Below the pieces are notes generated by a model. It worked only from the letters and a program-made list of their open reading frames with translations, was not told where the DNA came from and ran no database searches. A stretch of 14,464 nt of DNA from Rhodobacter sp. (GTDB lineage: Bacteria > Pseudomonadota > Alphaproteobacteria > Rhodobacterales > Rhodobacteraceae), in contig PNNE01000206.1 in NCBI GenBank assembly GCA_013824055.1, positions 1 to 14,464 of the forward strand. Reading direction: 5' to 3'. Numbering within the stretch: position 1 is the first letter of the stretch; every line of letters begins with the position of its first letter. Below, piece by piece: positions 12,881-14,464 of this stretch. The position numbers and the translations under genes were made by a program.

Positions 12881-13597
12881 TCAAGCCGTCTGCCGCCAGG
12901 GCAGCGCCGCGGCCGCCAGCCACATCGCATCCAGCCGGTCCAGCGCGGCCACGTCGAAACGTCCCGCCTCCTCCCAGTAGCGGCCCGAGGGGACGACATA
13001 CCCCAGCTCGGCCTCGATCCGAAGCGCCGCCGCGACCGCCGCCCGGTTGCCCGCAAAGGGTACCGCCGCGGCCACCTCGGCCTGCCTTGCCCTTGGGAAC
13101 ACCAGCCGTGACGGCCCGGCAGAGAGGTTCACCATCGCGCAGCCCTGCCGCGCGGCCAGCAGCATCAGCCGCGCCGCCTTTGCCTCCAGACAGCGCAAGG
13201 TCACGTCCTGGCGCAAGGGGTCGGGCGAGCCGGTCCCGTAGAAATGCGTCGGCCCGGATTTGGGATAGTGCATGTCGCAGCCATAGACCGCGATGACGCT
13301 TGGCTTTAGCGCGTGCAGCGCCCAATAGGCCGCGGTGAAGGCCATTGTTGCGCCTGCGTAGACGAAGCCGCCGTAGGCATTCTGCGCCGGAACAAAGTCC
13401 ACCTCGGTCACAACCTGCTGGCCCGGACGCGCCACCGCCTGGCGGTCCGGCGGGAAGTCATGGGGATGGATCGCCAGGTCCCAATCCGGTCGGACCCGCC
13501 AGGCATTGTTGATCGCCAGGATCAGGTCGAAGGGGTCTCGCGGCCAGGCCGCCGCCGTCGCCGCCATCGGTGCCGAGCCCAGCATCAGGATACGCAT
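12881..13597 (-). CDS. Conserved hypothetical protein, Rossmann-like N-terminus
   Basis: I cannot assign a function to this 238-residue protein. It opens with MRILMLGSAP (1-10), a beta-strand and glycine turn, followed by FDLILAINNAW (24-34) and PDWDLAIHPHDFP (38-50). Later come VIAVYGCDMHY (about 100-110) and a region rich in small residues. The alternation of strands with LGSAP, INNAW and YGCDMHY is reminiscent of DUF115/MptE-like and GT42 sialyltransferase-like proteins, where such loops bind a nucleotide-linked substrate; this is a weak resemblance. There is no signal peptide or membrane helix. The ATG at 13597 is chosen for GAGGGAC about 6 bases upstream. The gene lies 61 bases after erpA and 46 bases before xth, so the three probably share a transcript. 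Confidence 0.75.
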   Translation of the reverse strand: MRILMLGSAPMAATAAAWPRDPFDLILAINNAWRVRPDWDLAIHPHDFPPDRQAVARPGQQVVTEVDFVPAQNAYGGFVYAGATMAFTAAYWALHALKPSVIAVYGCDMHYPKSGPTHFYGTGSPDPLRQDVTLRCLEAKAARLMLLAARQGCAMVNLSAGPSRLVFPRARQAEVAAAVPFAGNRAAVAAALRIEAELGYVVPSGRYWEEAGRFDVAALDRLDAMWLAAAALPWRQTA

Positions 13598-13658
13598 GAC
13601 TGTCCCTCGATCGTCCGCCGGTGCCAAAGCTAGCCCGCCCCGGCCCTGCGGCGAGGGG

Positions 13659-13991
13659 TCACATCGAAAAACTGGTGCCGCAGCCGCAGCTGGTCTTTGC
13701 GTTCGGGTTCTCGACCACAAAGCGCGCGCCGATCAGCTCGTCGGTGAAGTCGATCACCGCGTTCGACAGGAAGGGCAGGCTGATCTGGTCGACCACCACG
13801 CGCTGGCCGTCCTTTTCCAGCACCAGGTCATCCGCCGCCGGCGCGTCCAGCGTGATCGAGTACTGAAAGCCCGAGCAGCCCCCGCCGTCCACCGCCACGC
13901 GCAGCGGCTTCACCTCGCCGGTGGCTTCGGCGATTTCGGCCAACCTGGCAAAGGCGCGATCCGTGACTTTCGGCGGCAGCGTCAGTTCCAT
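13659..13991 (-). CDS. erpA: A-type iron-sulfur carrier protein, ErpA/IscA family
   Basis: A-type carriers take newly assembled Fe-S clusters from the scaffold to apo-proteins. The 110-residue protein has all three ligand cysteines: C39 in GGGCSGFQY and C102 and C104 in the C-terminal SCGCGTSFSM. The intervening sequence (VVDQISLPFL, FTDELIGARFVVENPNA) is typical of the family and closest to ErpA. The ATG at 13991 is chosen. A TTG 33 bases upstream is in frame, but it lies inside the predicted -10 box and so cannot be translated from that promoter. The gene heads a probable operon with a hypothetical gene and xth, and is divergent from dgt. An Fe-S dehydratase family enzyme, Edd, is encoded elsewhere in this window. 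Confidence 0.94.
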   Translation of the reverse strand: MELTLPPKVTDRAFARLAEIAEATGEVKPLRVAVDGGGCSGFQYSITLDAPAADDLVLEKDGQRVVVDQISLPFLSNAVIDFTDELIGARFVVENPNAKTSCGCGTSFSM

Positions 13992-14015
13992 GACTGTTCC
14001 CGTATCCTTCGGCGT

Positions 14016-14052
14016 GCCTGACAAATATATGGACTTTGACCGCGCCTCACAA
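14016..14052 (-). promoter_or_regulatory. Predicted promoter of the erpA operon
   Basis: On the minus strand TTGTGA (14052-14047), a 17-base spacer and TATATT (14029-14024) form a good sigma-70 promoter. Transcription would start near 14016, giving a leader of about 25 nucleotides. The -35 end reaches within 14 bases of the divergent dgt start codon. Confidence 0.55.
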
Positions 14053-14065
14053 GGACAAGCCCCGC

Positions 14066-14464
14066 ATGCTCGCCCCCTATGCCTGCCAACCCGATGCCAG
14101 CCGCGGCAGGCTCTGGCCCGAGCGGCTGTCCTCGTTCCGCTCGCCCTTCCAGCGCGACCGCGACCGGATCATCCATTCCAGCGCCTTCCGCCGCCTGAAA
14201 CACAAGACCCAGGTCTTTGTCGAACATGAGGGCGACTACTATCGCACCCGCCTGACCCACACGATCGAGGTGGCGCAGGTCGCCCGCACCATCGCCGGGG
14301 TGCTTGGCCTGAACACCGACCTGGCCGAGGCAGTGGCCCTGGCCCATGACCTGGGTCACACCCCCTTCGGCCATACCGGCGAGGACGCGATGGAGCGGCT
14401 GATGGCCCCCTATGGCGGCTTTGACCACAACGCCCAGGCGCTGCGGATCGTGACCCGGCTGGAA
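14066..14464 (+). CDS. dgt: dGTPase-like deoxyguanosine triphosphate triphosphohydrolase, 3' end cut
   Basis: Only the first 133 codons are in the window. The protein is an HD-domain dNTP triphosphohydrolase that removes triphosphate from deoxynucleotides. The sequence follows the shorter alphaproteobacterial form: YACQPDASRGR (5-15), then SPFQRDRDRIIHSSAFRRL (26-44), QVFVEHEGDYYRTRLTHTIE (49-68, with metal ligand H65), and AHDLGHTPFGHTGED (93-107), where H94 and D95 are the HD pair. FDHNAQALRI (119-128) is also typical. The ATG at 14066 has AAGGAC about 10 bases upstream and gives the expected MLAPYA start. It is transcribed divergently from erpA, with 74 bases between the two starts. Confidence 0.92.
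   Translation, partial: MLAPYACQPDASRGRLWPERLSSFRSPFQRDRDRIIHSSAFRRLKHKTQVFVEHEGDYYRTRLTHTIEVAQVARTIAGVLGLNTDLAEAVALAHDLGHTPFGHTGEDAMERLMAPYGGFDHNAQALRIVTRLE

Noticed and set aside
13991..14024. TTG at 14024 as the erpA start
   Set aside because: It lies within the predicted -10 box and has no ribosome binding site; the family length fits the ATG at 13991.
1..14464. Search for tRNA, rRNA, transposase, integrase or phage genes
   Set aside because: None was recognised on either strand by reading; the window looks like ordinary core chromosome with a few repeat elements.

Overview
The window is a high-GC alphaproteobacterial chromosome segment, most likely from Rhodobacteraceae/Paracoccaceae (Rhodobacter, Cereibacter, Gemmobacter and relatives). 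The grounds are the codon use, protein sequences that match Rhodobacteraceae forms of ErpA, DksA, Edd/Eda and Dgt, and a gene order that agrees with what I remember of the Rhodobacter sphaeroides chromosome around edd/eda and the DksA homologue (memory, not a search). There are fourteen supportable protein genes, two of them cut by the window ends. I see no rRNA, tRNA, CRISPR array, insertion sequence or phage gene.

Layout. (1) 1-268 (+): tail of a conserved hypothetical whose stop overlaps that of eda. (2) 265-2981 (-): edd then eda, the two enzymes that complete the Entner-Doudoroff pathway. The edd promoter carries a perfect 14-bp palindrome of the LacI-family operator type lying on the -35 box. 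The 263-bp edd-eda spacer holds two inverted copies of a 35-bp intergenic repeat. (3) 2982-3422: spacer with the edd promoter and a 15-bp tandem repeat. (4) 3423-5223 (+): an RlmI-like RNA methyltransferase followed immediately by a PIN-domain protein; a perfect 12-bp-stem palindrome sits across the junction. (5) 5226-5270: two adjacent hairpins between convergent genes. (6) 10013-5274 (-): five co-directional genes: MoxR AAA+ ATPase, DUF2927-type lipoprotein, a 56-residue membrane protein, a CoxE-like VWA protein and an M48 membrane metalloprotease. (7) 10187-11866 (+): a single-cysteine DksA-family regulator, a strong hairpin, and a FAD monooxygenase. (8) 13991-12055 (-): erpA, a hypothetical and xth in a tight probable operon behind a good promoter. 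(9) 14066-end (+): the start of a dGTPase-like HD hydrolase, divergent from erpA.

How the genes fit together. edd/eda supply pyruvate and glyceraldehyde-3-phosphate from 6-phosphogluconate; Edd belongs to an Fe-S dehydratase family, and ErpA, an Fe-S carrier, is encoded in the same window. The MoxR/VWA pair is a known two-part AAA+ chaperone-like arrangement. Here it encloses a lipoprotein and a small membrane protein and is followed by a membrane protease, which suggests an envelope function, although nothing in the sequence proves the genes act together. xth, dgt, dksA and the methyltransferase are housekeeping functions. The most interesting signals are regulatory and structural: the edd operator, a predicted leaderless start for the M48 protease, a PIN gene whose only visible start codon is inside a palindrome, two families of palindromic intergenic repeats, and the accessory genes in the MoxR-VWA cluster.
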